Notes under the pieces: model-generated | Databases searched by the model: none | Told to the model about the DNA's origin: nothing | Seen by the model: only the letters and a program-made list of their open reading frames with translations | In this document: piece after piece, positions 16,358 to 25,743 of the stretch | Layout: each line of letters opens with the position of its first letter | Position numbering within the stretch: position 1 is the first letter of the stretch | Position numbers and translations under genes: made by a program | From: JAJKIV01 sp036741775 | GTDB lineage: Bacteria; Gemmatimonadota; Gemmatimonadetes; Gemmatimonadales; Gemmatimonadaceae | DNA length: 64,000 nucleotides | Assembly (NCBI GenBank): GCA_036741775.1 | Contig: DAINRQ010000004.1 | Location: forward strand, 1-64,000 | Reading direction: 5' to 3'

Positions 16358-18025
16358 ATGTCACGAACCCCCCTGTTTCGTATGCTGCGGCGCTCCTATC
16401 GCGCTGCCAGCTACGCCATTACACACGCCGAACCCGTCGATGAAGTGCTCGACCGCCGGAACGCTCGGTCGGACGCGACGACTCACCCGCACGGGATGTC
16501 GCGACGCGAGTTCGTCGCCGGAACCGCAGCGATCGCCGCGGTCGCGACGCTCGACGCGTGCGCGCCGGCGCGACCGCCGGTCGCCGCCCCGGAGCGCGAT
16601 GTGGGAGGCCCGCCGGTGCTCATCATCGGCGCGGGCATCGCCGGGCTCACCGCGGGGTATCGCCTCCGTCAGGCCGGCATCCCGTTTCGAATCATCGAGG
16701 CGCAGAATCGCGTCGGTGGGCGGATGTACTCGCTTCGCAACTTCTTCGCCGACGGTCAGGTGTGCGAGCTCGGTGGGGAGTTGATCGACACGAATCACGC
16801 ACGCATCCAGGCACTCGCCACCGAGCTCGGAATCGAGCTCAATGACCTGTCGAAGGACGACCCCACCGTCCACGAGACGTTCTTCTTCGATGGAGCGCGT
16901 CGCTCGGAGCGCGACGTCGTGGACGCGTTCATTCCGGTGGCCCAGCGCGTCACGACCGCGATCGCGCCGTTCGGCGCGAACATGGACATCACGCATCAGG
17001 ATCCGAAACCCGAGGCGCTGACCCTCGACCGGATGTCGATCGCCCAGTGGCTCGACTCGGCGGGCGTGAGTGGCTGGTTCCGCAAGCTGCTGGATGTCGC
17101 GTACACGACAGAGTATGGACTCCCTACCGACCAGCAGTCCGCACTCAACTTTCTGCTCATGATCAACCCGGATCCGAGCCCGTTTCGGATCTTCGGCGAG
17201 AGCGACGAGCGATTCCACGTGCGTGGGGGTAACGACCTCATCGTCCGCACACTCGGGCAGCGGATCTCCGATGCGATCGAGACGAACACGGTGCTCGAGT
17301 CGATCGATCGGCGAGCGGACGGAACCTACGCATGCTCGGTGCGACGCGGATCGTCGAGCACCACGCTCACGTCGCCGCACGTCCTCGTGACAATGCCATT
17401 CACCTTGCTGCGCACTGTGCGCCTGGGCGTCGATCTCCCCGAGCGAAAGCGCCGTGCGATTGCGGAGCTCGGCTACGGCACGAACGCGAAGCTCATGATC
17501 GGTTTCTCATCTCGCGTGTGGCGTGAACGGCATCAGTCGAACGGCAGCCTTCTGGCCGACCTGCCGTTCCAGCTCGTCTGGGAGACGAGTCGGCTTCAGC
17601 CAGGAGGCGCGGGGATTCTCACGAACTTCTCGGGTGGGGCACAGGGCGTCGCGGTAGGAGAGGGCAGCGCGGCGGAGCAGGCGACGCGACTCGTCTCGGA
17701 TCTCGAGCGCGTCTTCCCGGGCGTGACGGCCGCGCGTGCGGGAATGAAGGAAGTGCGCTTTCACTGGCCATCGTTTCCGTGGACCCGCGGAAGTTATGCG
17801 AGCTATCTCACGGGTCAGCGCACGGCGTTCGGCGGCGCGGAGGGCGAAGCGGTGGACGGGCTTCATTTCGCCGGTGAGCACTGCTCGAGCTACGCGCAGG
17901 GGTTCATGGAAGGCGGGTGCGAGACGGGTGAGCGTGCGGCACGCGAGATCGCCGCGGCGCGCGGGAAGCGGATCGGCACGATTCGGCGTGGAGCCCCGCG
18001 CCGGCTGCTGGCTGCGGCCCCGTGA
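16358..18025 (+). CDS. Tat-exported flavin amine oxidase
   Basis: 555 residues. A twin-arginine signal (SRREFVAG followed by TAAIAAVATLDAC) lies about 45 residues in, preceded by an Arg-rich leader. A Rossmann FAD site follows (VLIIGAGIAGLTAGYRL, then EAQNRVGGRMYS, the amine-oxidase GGR motif), and the C-terminal FAD contact is HFAGEHCSSYAQGFMEGG. The middle holds GGNDLIVRTL and TNAKLMIGF segments typical of the family. It would oxidise amines, or an amino acid, outside the cytoplasm with FAD loaded before export. A Cys at the end of the hydrophobic Tat segment may be lipidated. The start at 16358 is the best of three in-frame ATGs; substrate unknown. Confidence 0.82.
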   Translation: MSRTPLFRMLRRSYRAASYAITHAEPVDEVLDRRNARSDATTHPHGMSRREFVAGTAAIAAVATLDACAPARPPVAAPERDVGGPPVLIIGAGIAGLTAGYRLRQAGIPFRIIEAQNRVGGRMYSLRNFFADGQVCELGGELIDTNHARIQALATELGIELNDLSKDDPTVHETFFFDGARRSERDVVDAFIPVAQRVTTAIAPFGANMDITHQDPKPEALTLDRMSIAQWLDSAGVSGWFRKLLDVAYTTEYGLPTDQQSALNFLLMINPDPSPFRIFGESDERFHVRGGNDLIVRTLGQRISDAIETNTVLESIDRRADGTYACSVRRGSSSTTLTSPHVLVTMPFTLLRTVRLGVDLPERKRRAIAELGYGTNAKLMIGFSSRVWRERHQSNGSLLADLPFQLVWETSRLQPGGAGILTNFSGGAQGVAVGEGSAAEQATRLVSDLERVFPGVTAARAGMKEVRFHWPSFPWTRGSYASYLTGQRTAFGGAEGEAVDGLHFAGEHCSSYAQGFMEGGCETGERAAREIAAARGKRIGTIRRGAPRRLLAAAP

Positions 18026-18059
18026 CGGAGGGCTACCTAACGGTGAACGCCCGCTGCAC

Positions 18060-19067
18060 GTGACCAACCGCCGATTCGACAACCCGTGGCCGACGCGGCC
18101 GCCGGTCGGGCACAATAACGTCGTACGCTGGGTGCTCGCGCATCGCTTCCGGCGGCCACCAGACGCGCGAACAACGGCCGTCGAGCCAGTGGCGCCGAGC
18201 TTCGACGCGCCGCGCGCGGCGCCGGGTGACCTCACCGTGACATGGCTCGGCCACTCCACGCTCCTCGTGCAGATCGGCGGCATGAACGTGCTCACGGACC
18301 CGGTGTGGGCCGAACGCGCGTCGCCGCTTCGGTTCGCCGGGCCGCGCCGACGGCTGCCGCCGGCCATCGCCCTCCCGTCGCTGCCGCCGATCGACCTGGT
18401 AGTCGTGTCGCATAACCACTACGACCACCTCGACCTCGGGACGGTTCGGCAGCTCGCGCGCCGCTTCCCCGACGCGCAGTGGACCACCCCGCTCGGCGTT
18501 AGGCGGCTGGTGGGGCGCGCCGGCGTCGACCGCGTCCGGGAGCTCGGTTGGTGGGACGCGATCGAGGTCGGACCGCTGACGGTCACGTGCACGCCGGCCC
18601 AGCATTCCAGCGGCCGAGGGGTGACGGATCGGAATCGGTCCCTATGGAGCGGCTGGAGCATCACCGCCCCCGGGCACGTGCGCCGAGCGGTGTACTTTGC
18701 TGGCGACACGGCGTATTGCCCGGCGTTCGCGGAAATCGGAGCGAGACTCGGTCCATTCGACGCGTCTCTGCTTCCGATCGGCGCGTATGAGCCCCGGTGG
18801 TATATGCAGTACGTCCACATGACACCGGAGGAGGCGGTGCGCGCGTTCGAGGACCTGTGCCGAGGGGAGGTGACGGCATCGACACTCGTCCCGATTCACT
18901 GGGGGACGTTTCGTATTGCCGACGATGCCCTCGATGAACCGCCGCGCCGGTTGCACGCGGCCTGGACAGCCCGCCATCTACCGGCGGCGTCGCTCTCCAT
19001 GCTCGGTCATGGCGAGACGCGTCGCTGGTCCGCGAACCCCATTGCCGGAACGACCGCCTCGCAATGA
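18060..19067 (+). CDS. NAPE-PLD-like metallo-beta-lactamase-fold hydrolase
   Basis: 335 residues from a GTG start placed so the chain begins with RRFDNPWP, which matches the FxNPWP start of NAPE-hydrolysing phospholipase D-like proteins. The MBL signature HNHYDHLD (His118, His120, Asp122, His123) is followed by later metal ligands in PAQHSSGRG, FAGDTAYCP and PIHWGTF. Family members hydrolyse N-acyl phosphatidylethanolamines or other phosphodiester or lactone bonds; which applies here is unknown. No signal peptide is visible, so it should be cytoplasmic or peripheral to the inner membrane. The next gene overlaps its stop (ATGA at 19064), so the two are co-translated. Confidence 0.82.
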   Translation: MTNRRFDNPWPTRPPVGHNNVVRWVLAHRFRRPPDARTTAVEPVAPSFDAPRAAPGDLTVTWLGHSTLLVQIGGMNVLTDPVWAERASPLRFAGPRRRLPPAIALPSLPPIDLVVVSHNHYDHLDLGTVRQLARRFPDAQWTTPLGVRRLVGRAGVDRVRELGWWDAIEVGPLTVTCTPAQHSSGRGVTDRNRSLWSGWSITAPGHVRRAVYFAGDTAYCPAFAEIGARLGPFDASLLPIGAYEPRWYMQYVHMTPEEAVRAFEDLCRGEVTASTLVPIHWGTFRIADDALDEPPRRLHAAWTARHLPAASLSMLGHGETRRWSANPIAGTTASQ

Positions 19068-20254
19068 CTGCAGACAGGATCGGCGCGGGAGCGCTGGCGG
19101 GACTCGTGCTGGTCGGCGCATGCGAGCCACTGCCGCAGTCTGGGGGCGATACGTCGCGAGCCGCGGGGCCGGCGCCCGCCGTGGATACGATCGCGTCCGG
19201 GCTGGAAGTCCCGTGGGGCATCGCGTTCGCGCCCGACGGCCGCATCTTCGTGAGCGAACGCGTCGGCCGCATTCGCGTCATCGAGCAGGGAACGCTCCGC
19301 GCCGAGCCGTGGGCGACGATTCCCGTCGCCGCACGAGGCGAAGCGGGGCTCATGGGGATCGCGCTCGCCCCCGACTTCACGACGAGCCGCGCGCTCTACG
19401 CGGTCGCGACGGTCGAACGGGACGGCAGCCTCGTGAATCGCGTGCTGCGCATGAGCGACGAGAACGGGTATGCCGGTCCGGCGACGGTGATCCTCGACGG
19501 CATTCCCGCTGCCGTCTTCCACGCGGGTAGTGCGATTGCGTTTGGGCCCGACGGCATGCTGTACGGCGCCACTGGCGATGCGCGCGAGCCGGGAAACGCC
19601 CAGGACACCACGTCACTCGCGGGGAAGGTACTTCGCATGCGACCCGACGGCACCGTTCCGCCCGACAACCCGATACCGGGCTCACTCATCTACGCGCGTG
19701 GCGTGCGCAACACGCAGGGGCTCGCGTGGGACCCGGCCACGGGGCAAGCGTTCGCCACCGACCATGGTCCCAGCGGCTTCCCTAACGAGCGATTTCGCCA
19801 GGGGCGCGACGAACTGAACGCCATTCCGCGCGGTGGGAACCTCGGCTGGCCGAGGGTCGCCGGTCGTTCGGACGACCGGCGGTTCACACCACCACTCGTG
19901 GACTGGAGCGATCCCGGGATTGCCCCCGCTGGTTTGGCCGTGTATGCGGGGCCTCACGTGCCGTGGGCGAACAGCGTGTTCGTGGCAGCGCTCAAGGGAG
20001 AGCAACTCCGCCGCGTGACGCTCGCCCGAGATTCGACGGCCGCTCCAGGGTGGCGCGCCCTCGCGGACGAGCCGCTCTTCGAGAAGCAGTTCGGGCGGTT
20101 ACGCGCCGTGGCCATGGGCCCCGATGGGATGGTGTACTTCACGACGAGCAACCGAGATGGTCGCGGGGCGTCGCGGCCAGGCGATGACCATCTGCTTCGC
20201 CTCCGCCCCACATCGCAGGAAAGCGAGTCGTCGGTACCTCCGCCTTCACGGTAG
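19064..20254 (+). CDS. Lipoprotein PQQ-dependent aldose sugar dehydrogenase
   Basis: 396 residues with lipobox VGAC (about residue 20). It is a six-bladed soluble glucose dehydrogenase-like propeller: LEVPWGIAFAPDGRIFVSERVGRIRV, EAGLMGIALAPDF, FHAGSAIAFGPDGMLYGATGDA, LIYARGVRNTQGLAWDPATG, DELNAIPRGGNLGWP. The catalytic-base His region HAGSAIAFGPDG and the NTQG/DHGPSG segments are as in Asd/YliI-type enzymes, which oxidise aldose sugars with PQQ and a metal in the periplasm. No PQQ biosynthesis genes are in view. It is translationally coupled to the upstream MBL-fold hydrolase, an odd pairing without an obvious shared pathway. Confidence 0.85.
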   Translation: MTADRIGAGALAGLVLVGACEPLPQSGGDTSRAAGPAPAVDTIASGLEVPWGIAFAPDGRIFVSERVGRIRVIEQGTLRAEPWATIPVAARGEAGLMGIALAPDFTTSRALYAVATVERDGSLVNRVLRMSDENGYAGPATVILDGIPAAVFHAGSAIAFGPDGMLYGATGDAREPGNAQDTTSLAGKVLRMRPDGTVPPDNPIPGSLIYARGVRNTQGLAWDPATGQAFATDHGPSGFPNERFRQGRDELNAIPRGGNLGWPRVAGRSDDRRFTPPLVDWSDPGIAPAGLAVYAGPHVPWANSVFVAALKGEQLRRVTLARDSTAAPGWRALADEPLFEKQFGRLRAVAMGPDGMVYFTTSNRDGRGASRPGDDHLLRLRPTSQESESSVPPPSR

Positions 20255-20317
20255 GCCGCCCCGGTGTTCAACGATCCGCACTACGCCATGCCTAACGCCA
20301 ATCCGATATCGCTGCCG

Positions 20318-21979
20318 ATGACACGTCGCGTGATCGCCATCCTGGGCCTGGCTGCACTCGGACACACGGTGCCAGCGTCGCGTGCCCTCGCACAGTCCAC
20401 AACGGAGGATCCGCCGGTCGTGTCGATCGTGCCGGTTCCCGAGAGCCTGACCGCTGGTAGCGGTCGGTTCACGCTCACGGCCGGTACGGTCATCTGGGCC
20501 GATGCCGCATCCGCCGACGTGGCCCGACGCTTCGCCGCGTGGATCGCGCCGGCGACAGGCTTCGCGCTTCCGGTGCGCGTGGGCGGCACACCCACGGGGC
20601 GCGCGATCATCCTTCGGCGCGACACGCGCCTCACGCGACTCGGAGCCGAAGGGTACGAGCTCACCGTTACGCCGCGACAGGTCACGGTCCGGGCTCGCGA
20701 GCGCGCCGGTGTGTTCTACGCGCTCCAGACCGTTCGTCAGCTTCTGCCGCCCGAGGTCTTTCGCGAAGCGCGAGTCGATAGCGTGCCGTGGATCATCCCC
20801 GCGATTCGCGTCGTCGATCGCCCGCGCTTTTCATGGCGCGGTGCACATCTCGACGTCGGCCGGCATTTCATGCCGAAGGAGTTCGTCAAGAAATACATCG
20901 ATCTCCTGGCGCTCCATAAGCTCAACAGCTTCCACTGGCATCTCACCGAAGATCAGGGGTGGCGGCTCCAGATCCGGAAGTATCCGCGTCTCACCGACGT
21001 CGGCGCGTGGCGCACGCAGACCCTCGCCGGGCACCAGCCGGGCGGCAGCGATTCGACGACGTGGCAGTACGACGGGCAGCGCCACGGCGGGTTCTACACG
21101 CAGGACGATGTCCGCGAGATCGTCGCGTACGCGCGCGACCGGTTCGTGAACGTCGTTCCCGAGATCGAGATGCCCGGTCACGCCCTGGCGGCAATCGCGG
21201 CGTACCCACAGCTCGGCGTCACCGGTCAGCCGGCCGACGTGGGCACGCGATGGGGCGTGTACGCGAACATCCTGAACGCCGAGGAGTCCACGATCGCGTT
21301 CATGCAGGACGTGCTCGCCGAGGTGCTCGAGCTCTTTCCCAGTCGGTTCATACACATCGGTGGCGACGAGGCCGACAAGGCGCTCTGGAAGACGAGTCCA
21401 CGCATACAGGAGCGCATCCGCGAGCTCGGTGTCGAGGATGAGCACGGGCTTCAGAGCTGGTTCATCCGGCGCATGGATGCGTTCTTGACGAGCAAGGAAC
21501 GGCGACTCGTCGGATGGGATGAGATTCTCGAGGGCGGGCTCGCGCCGAACGCGACGGTGATGTCGTGGCGAGGGACGAAAGGCGGGATCGACGCCGCGCG
21601 CGCCGGTCACGACGTCATCATGGCGCCCACGAGTCACACGTACCTCGACTACTACCAGTCACGTAACACGGCGGGCGAACCGCTCGCGATCGGTGGCTTC
21701 CTGCCGCTCGAGACGGTCTACGCGTTCGAGCCGATTCCTGCGGACCTCGAGCCAGCGCATCGCTCGCGGATCCTCGGCGCGCAGGCCCAGGTGTGGACGG
21801 AGTATCTCAAGACGCCGAAGCACGTCGAGTACATGGCGTTCCCGCGGCTGACGGCCCTCGCCGAAGTCGTGTGGTCGCCGGCGGAGCGCCGGAACTACAC
21901 TGACTTCCTCGCGCGCCTCGAGGATCATCTGCGACGACTCACCATCCTCGACGTCGGGTACCGTCCGCCGGGTCCCTGA
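20318..21979 (+). CDS. Exported beta-N-acetylhexosaminidase (GH20)
   Basis: 553 residues from the ATG at 20318, which gives a clean signal peptide (RRVIAILGLAALGHTVPASRALA); ATG 20288 and GTG 20264 are alternatives. An N-terminal GH20b domain (about 30-165; LGAEGYELTVTPRQVTVRAR, GVFYALQTVRQLLP) precedes the TIM barrel. Catalytic features are present: the Asp-Glu pair in HIGGDEADKALW (about 350-351), FSWRGAHLDVGRHFMPKEF, HWHLTEDQGWRLQI, and a MPGHALAAIAAYP loop. It would release terminal GlcNAc or GalNAc from chitin oligosaccharides, peptidoglycan fragments or glycans in the periplasm by substrate-assisted catalysis. Confidence 0.92.
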   Translation: MTRRVIAILGLAALGHTVPASRALAQSTTEDPPVVSIVPVPESLTAGSGRFTLTAGTVIWADAASADVARRFAAWIAPATGFALPVRVGGTPTGRAIILRRDTRLTRLGAEGYELTVTPRQVTVRARERAGVFYALQTVRQLLPPEVFREARVDSVPWIIPAIRVVDRPRFSWRGAHLDVGRHFMPKEFVKKYIDLLALHKLNSFHWHLTEDQGWRLQIRKYPRLTDVGAWRTQTLAGHQPGGSDSTTWQYDGQRHGGFYTQDDVREIVAYARDRFVNVVPEIEMPGHALAAIAAYPQLGVTGQPADVGTRWGVYANILNAEESTIAFMQDVLAEVLELFPSRFIHIGGDEADKALWKTSPRIQERIRELGVEDEHGLQSWFIRRMDAFLTSKERRLVGWDEILEGGLAPNATVMSWRGTKGGIDAARAGHDVIMAPTSHTYLDYYQSRNTAGEPLAIGGFLPLETVYAFEPIPADLEPAHRSRILGAQAQVWTEYLKTPKHVEYMAFPRLTALAEVVWSPAERRNYTDFLARLEDHLRRLTILDVGYRPPGP

Positions 21980-22543
21980 ATCAGCTATCAGCAAGCACAC
22001 GGGCCGGGCCCACAGTCGCGCGTACCGATCCGGGGCACGGCTGGCATCTCGCGGGGGCTATACGGATTGTGCGGATGGAACGGATCGGGGCGGATCGCTC
22101 TTCTCGGAGAAGAGGCGATCCCGCAAGGCCAAAGAGAGGAGGGGAACTGCCTCCAGGCGAGGTGGCGTCCCGGGCGGCGGTTTCCCCTCGTCAGTCGGCC
22201 CATCGGGTGAGGGCGCGTCCCGGCAGCGGAGCGATCCGTTTTCGTCCGTTCGATCCGCTGAATCCGTATCCCCTGCACGGAGCCCGGCCTCGCCGGGCGG
22301 GTCGCCGCGCGTCGCGAAGGCGTCCGGCCGTGATCGCTGAGCGTCGAGTGGCTCGGCGGGAGCAATCGTGCTCAGTCGTCGCATCCCATTGTCCGCAACT
22401 GGTCTGGCGGATAGCGATCTGGTGTGGCTACTGACCGCACGGTGTGCGCTGTACATTCTGGCTTGCTCGTCTCGACCCAACGCGTTCCCCTCGTGGTGCG
22501 TAGCGTCGACGAACCGCCTGTCTGGCCTCCACCAGAGCTCTCC
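21980..22543. repeat. Intergenic region with GGCCGTTCCCC-family repeat
   Basis: 564 bases without a gene I can support. A degenerate copy of the hairpin repeat lies at 22141-22187 (GGGGAACTGCC, GTGGCGTCCCGGGCGGC, GGTTTCCCC). It follows a CTTCTCGGAGAAG palindrome near 22100 and precedes GGCCCATCGGGTGAGG. The last 150 bases look like ordinary upstream sequence of the peptidase gene, but no promoter can be fixed. Confidence 0.55.
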
Positions 22544-24109
22544 ATGCGTCGCCATTCGATCGCTTTCGTCGCGCTCGTCGCGCTCGTCGCGACTCCGCTC
22601 GCTGCCCAGGAGCGGATCGACACCGCCGCCATCGCCCGCATCAAAGCCGAAGAAGAGAGCCGCTCGCAGGTGATGGAGATCGCGAGCTGGCTCACCGACG
22701 TGTACGGCGCGCGGCTCACCGGCTCGCCCAGCACGAAGGCCGCCGCCGACTGGACGGCCAAGAAGCTGACCGAATGGGGGATGTCGAACGTCCGGCTGGA
22801 GAGCTGGGGACCGTTCGGACGCGGGTGGACGAACGAGCGGATGGTGGCGCACGCCATTTCACCGACGCCATTCCCGATCATTGCGTACGCGTCGGCATGG
22901 ACGCCGGGGACGAAGGGCGCCGTCCGCGGCGAGGTGGTTCTGGTCGATGCCGACAGCGTGCCCGACCTGGAGAAGTATCGCGGAAAGCTCCGTGGAAAGA
23001 TCGTCTTCACGCAGCCTCCGCGCGATTCGGTTCCGCCGCGCTTCACTCCCGACGCGGTGCGTCACGCCGATTCCTCGCTCGCGCGAATGGCGGGGGCGCC
23101 GTTCGCCGCGGATCCGCCGCGGGGTGGTGGCGGGCCGACCGCGAACAGCCCGCAGGCCAGTCGGTTCCAGGCCGCGATGGCGCTCCAGCGCGCGCTCAGC
23201 GAGTTCCTCGGCGACGAAGGTGTGCTCGCTGCAGTGAGCCCCGGACGCGGCGAGGACGGCACGGTCTTCGTCGGTGGCGGAGGATCGCGCGATGCGAGCA
23301 ACCCCACGAAGGTCCCGGGTATCGTCTTCGCGGCCGAGCATTATGGGCGAATCGCCCGAATGGTGGAGAAGGGGATACCGGTCACCGTCGAGCTCGACGT
23401 GAAGAACACGTTCCACGACGACGACCCCAACTCGTTCAACATCATCGCCGAGGTTCCGGGGACCGACCCGCGGCTCAAGGACGAGGTCGTGATGCTCGGC
23501 GCGCACTTCGATTCGTGGCACACGGGCACGGGCGCCACGGATAACGCGGCCGGATCGGCGGTGATGCTCGAGGCGCTCCGCCTGATCAAGGCGACCGGGC
23601 TGCGACCGCGGCGCACTATCCGCCTTGCGCTCTGGACCGGCGAGGAACAGGGACTGCTCGGCTCCCGCGCGTACGTGCGCGAGCACTTCGGCGATCGGGC
23701 GACGGGACAGACCAAGCAGCCTAACCACGATCGCTTCTCCGGATACTTCAACGTGGACAACGGCACGGGCGCGATTCGCGGCGTCTACCTGCAGAAGAAC
23801 GAGGCCGTTGCGCCGATCTTCAAGGCGTGGATGGATGCCTACAACGACCCGCGCATGCGCACGGTGACCGCGAACAACACGGGCGGCACCGATCACCTGG
23901 CGTTCGACGCCGTTGGGCTCCCGGGCTTCCAGTTCATCCAGGACCCGGTCGCCTACGGCTCACGCACGCATCACTCGAACCAGGACGTCTACGAGCGTCT
24001 CGTGACGAGTGACATGAAGCACAACGCGGCGGTGGTCGCGACGTTCGTCTACCTCACGGCGAACCGGGACCAGAAGCTGCCGAGGAAGCAGCAGCCCACC
24101 GTTCAATAG
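22544..24109 (+). CDS. Exported M28-family zinc peptidase
   Basis: 521 residues from the ATG at 22544, with a Sec signal peptide (MRRHSIAFVALVALVATPLA, then AQ). A PA-like insert (about 120-290) sits between the two parts of the peptidase, containing GKLRGKIVFTQPP. Zinc-site motifs are complete: HFDSWHTGTGATDNAAGS (His and bridging Asp), TGEEQGLLGSRAYVREHF (catalytic Glu and zinc Glu), VDNGTGAIRG, and HHSNQDVYERL (last zinc His). M28 enzymes are aminopeptidases or carboxypeptidases with two zincs; this would act on peptides in the periplasm or outside. The length with the inserted domain matches larger M28 members. Confidence 0.9.
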   Translation: MRRHSIAFVALVALVATPLAAQERIDTAAIARIKAEEESRSQVMEIASWLTDVYGARLTGSPSTKAAADWTAKKLTEWGMSNVRLESWGPFGRGWTNERMVAHAISPTPFPIIAYASAWTPGTKGAVRGEVVLVDADSVPDLEKYRGKLRGKIVFTQPPRDSVPPRFTPDAVRHADSSLARMAGAPFAADPPRGGGGPTANSPQASRFQAAMALQRALSEFLGDEGVLAAVSPGRGEDGTVFVGGGGSRDASNPTKVPGIVFAAEHYGRIARMVEKGIPVTVELDVKNTFHDDDPNSFNIIAEVPGTDPRLKDEVVMLGAHFDSWHTGTGATDNAAGSAVMLEALRLIKATGLRPRRTIRLALWTGEEQGLLGSRAYVREHFGDRATGQTKQPNHDRFSGYFNVDNGTGAIRGVYLQKNEAVAPIFKAWMDAYNDPRMRTVTANNTGGTDHLAFDAVGLPGFQFIQDPVAYGSRTHHSNQDVYERLVTSDMKHNAAVVATFVYLTANRDQKLPRKQQPTVQ

Positions 24110-24152
24110 CCGGAAAGCCGCACCCCAGGATTACAGGAACTACGCAAGTTGC

Positions 24153-24180
24153 TGTTCCCGGTTCCCTGTTCCCGGTTCCC
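24153..24180. repeat. GGGAACC tandem heptamers
   Basis: GTTCCCGGTTCCCTG and TTCCCGGTTCCCC, i.e. four near-identical heptamers on the minus strand sense (GGGAACC), fill the short gap between the convergent peptidase and GMC genes. The same heptamer tract occurs, in both orientations, inside the giant kinase gene at 57487-57753. Confidence 0.65.
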
Positions 24181-24186
24181 CGTCAG

Positions 24187-25743
24187 TTATGGTACCGCCG
24201 CCGATGCCGCGTGTCGAACGGGCATGCCTAACGACGGCACCGACTGGAGGAACGTCGCCGCGTCGCTGCGAATCCCCTCGGCGACGCGGTCCGCCAACGC
24301 CATGATCGTCACGTAGGGATTGATCTCGAGTGCGTCGGGGAAGAGGCTCGAGTCCGCGACCCGCAACCACGGCACGCCATGGACGCGTCCGTACGAGTCG
24401 GTCACCGCGTCGTGCGACTGCCCCATCGCGCACCCGCCCATGAGGTGCGCGGCGGAAACCGAGATGCGACCGGGCTGGAAATGACGCGCATCGATCAGCG
24501 CGTCCACCCGCTCGGCGTCGCGCCGCTCGATGAGCGGCGGGTCAGCCGACGGGGCGTGCACACGGACCGCGCCGGCAGCGAAGAAGATCCGTGCCGCCGC
24601 GCGCGTCGCGCGCACCATCGCCTCGATGGTATCGGGCGTGAACGTGTAGTGGACGACGGGACGCCCCGCCGAATCCACCGTAATGCGATTTCGCGGCGTA
24701 GCGCGGTCGCACGCGAGCACGAGGATCATCTGGAGCCTCGAGAACGCGCGCATCAACTGGCTGTGCGCGGTGCCGAATCCCGTGAGGTTCTTCGCCGTGA
24801 TGAACGGAAAATACATGCATGTCTCGAGGACGAACCGCTCTTCCTCCGCACGGTCGAGATAGAAGCTTTTCGGGTGCCCCACGTCGTTCGTGATCTCGCG
24901 CTCGTGCTCGGCGACGAGAATGTGGGCCGGGTGGCAGGTGAAGCGCGACCCGACGTGGGGGATGGCGCGTTTGATCGGGGACCGGAGAATCAGCGCCGAG
25001 GTCCCGATCGCGCCGCCGGCCAGCACGATGAGGCGCGCCTGGATGCGGTACATCCCCGGCGCCCACTCGGATGGGGATCCCTTGTCGTTCGGGCGCCGCT
25101 CGGACACGCGCACGACCACGAAGCGGTCACCGACCTCCAGCGCCTCGGCGCGCGTCACCACCTCGACCCCATTCGCCTCGGCGTTAGGCAGCTGGACGCG
25201 GTGCGTGCCCTGCTTCGCGGCGTTCGGGCAGCCCAGATTGCAGAGACTCGACCCGAGGCACCCCTTGAGGTTGAGGGGGAACTGATGGGCGACCCACCCG
25301 TTCGTCCGGCAGCCGTCCACGAACAGCCGGTTGTTGTCGTTGATGAGCTCCGGCGCGAGCAGATGGACGTTGTTCTGCGCCATGAACTTGTTGCTGCGGC
25401 GCTCGAGATCGTCGTACGCGAGCCCCGGAACCCGCCACCGTCGGATGACGCGCTCCGGCGCCACGAGCGAGGTCCCGGTGTACACGACGGTGGAGCCGCC
25501 GTACACGCGGCCGAACGCGAGCGTCATCGAGCCGTCGGCCGTGAGGAATCCGCCGCCATCCTCGTAGAGCGCGGGCGCCATCTCGAGCTCGCGGCCCGTG
25601 AACTCATCGTCGCCAAGACGCGGCCCCTGTTCCACGACGAGCACGCGCACGCCACTTCGCGCGAGCGGCGCGAGCTCCTGCGCGACAGTCCCGCCGCCGG
25701 CGCCGGAGCCTACAATGACGACGTCATAGTGCCGGTCGATCAT
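24187..25743 (-). CDS. GMC-family FAD oxidoreductase, large subunit
   Basis: 518 residues. The FAD Rossmann motif starts at residue 7 (DVVIVGSGAGGGTVAQELA), followed by GGSTVVYTGTSL, the LAGGAIGTSALIL segment, and the C-terminal GMC signature with SAAHLMGGCAMGQS and NPYVTIMALADRVAEGI. A CLGSSLCNLGCPNAAKQGT cluster resembles the Cys-rich segment of the bacterial GMC group that works with a gluconate 2-dehydrogenase subunit 3-like partner. That partner is the upstream gene, whose stop overlaps this ATG (ATGA). No Tat signal is visible here, so export may depend on the partner. Substrate (an alcohol, sugar or sterol) cannot be told. Confidence 0.87.
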   Translation of the reverse strand: MIDRHYDVVIVGSGAGGGTVAQELAPLARSGVRVLVVEQGPRLGDDEFTGRELEMAPALYEDGGGFLTADGSMTLAFGRVYGGSTVVYTGTSLVAPERVIRRWRVPGLAYDDLERRSNKFMAQNNVHLLAPELINDNNRLFVDGCRTNGWVAHQFPLNLKGCLGSSLCNLGCPNAAKQGTHRVQLPNAEANGVEVVTRAEALEVGDRFVVVRVSERRPNDKGSPSEWAPGMYRIQARLIVLAGGAIGTSALILRSPIKRAIPHVGSRFTCHPAHILVAEHEREITNDVGHPKSFYLDRAEEERFVLETCMYFPFITAKNLTGFGTAHSQLMRAFSRLQMILVLACDRATPRNRITVDSAGRPVVHYTFTPDTIEAMVRATRAAARIFFAAGAVRVHAPSADPPLIERRDAERVDALIDARHFQPGRISVSAAHLMGGCAMGQSHDAVTDSYGRVHGVPWLRVADSSLFPDALEINPYVTIMALADRVAEGIRSDAATFLQSVPSLGMPVRHAASAAVP

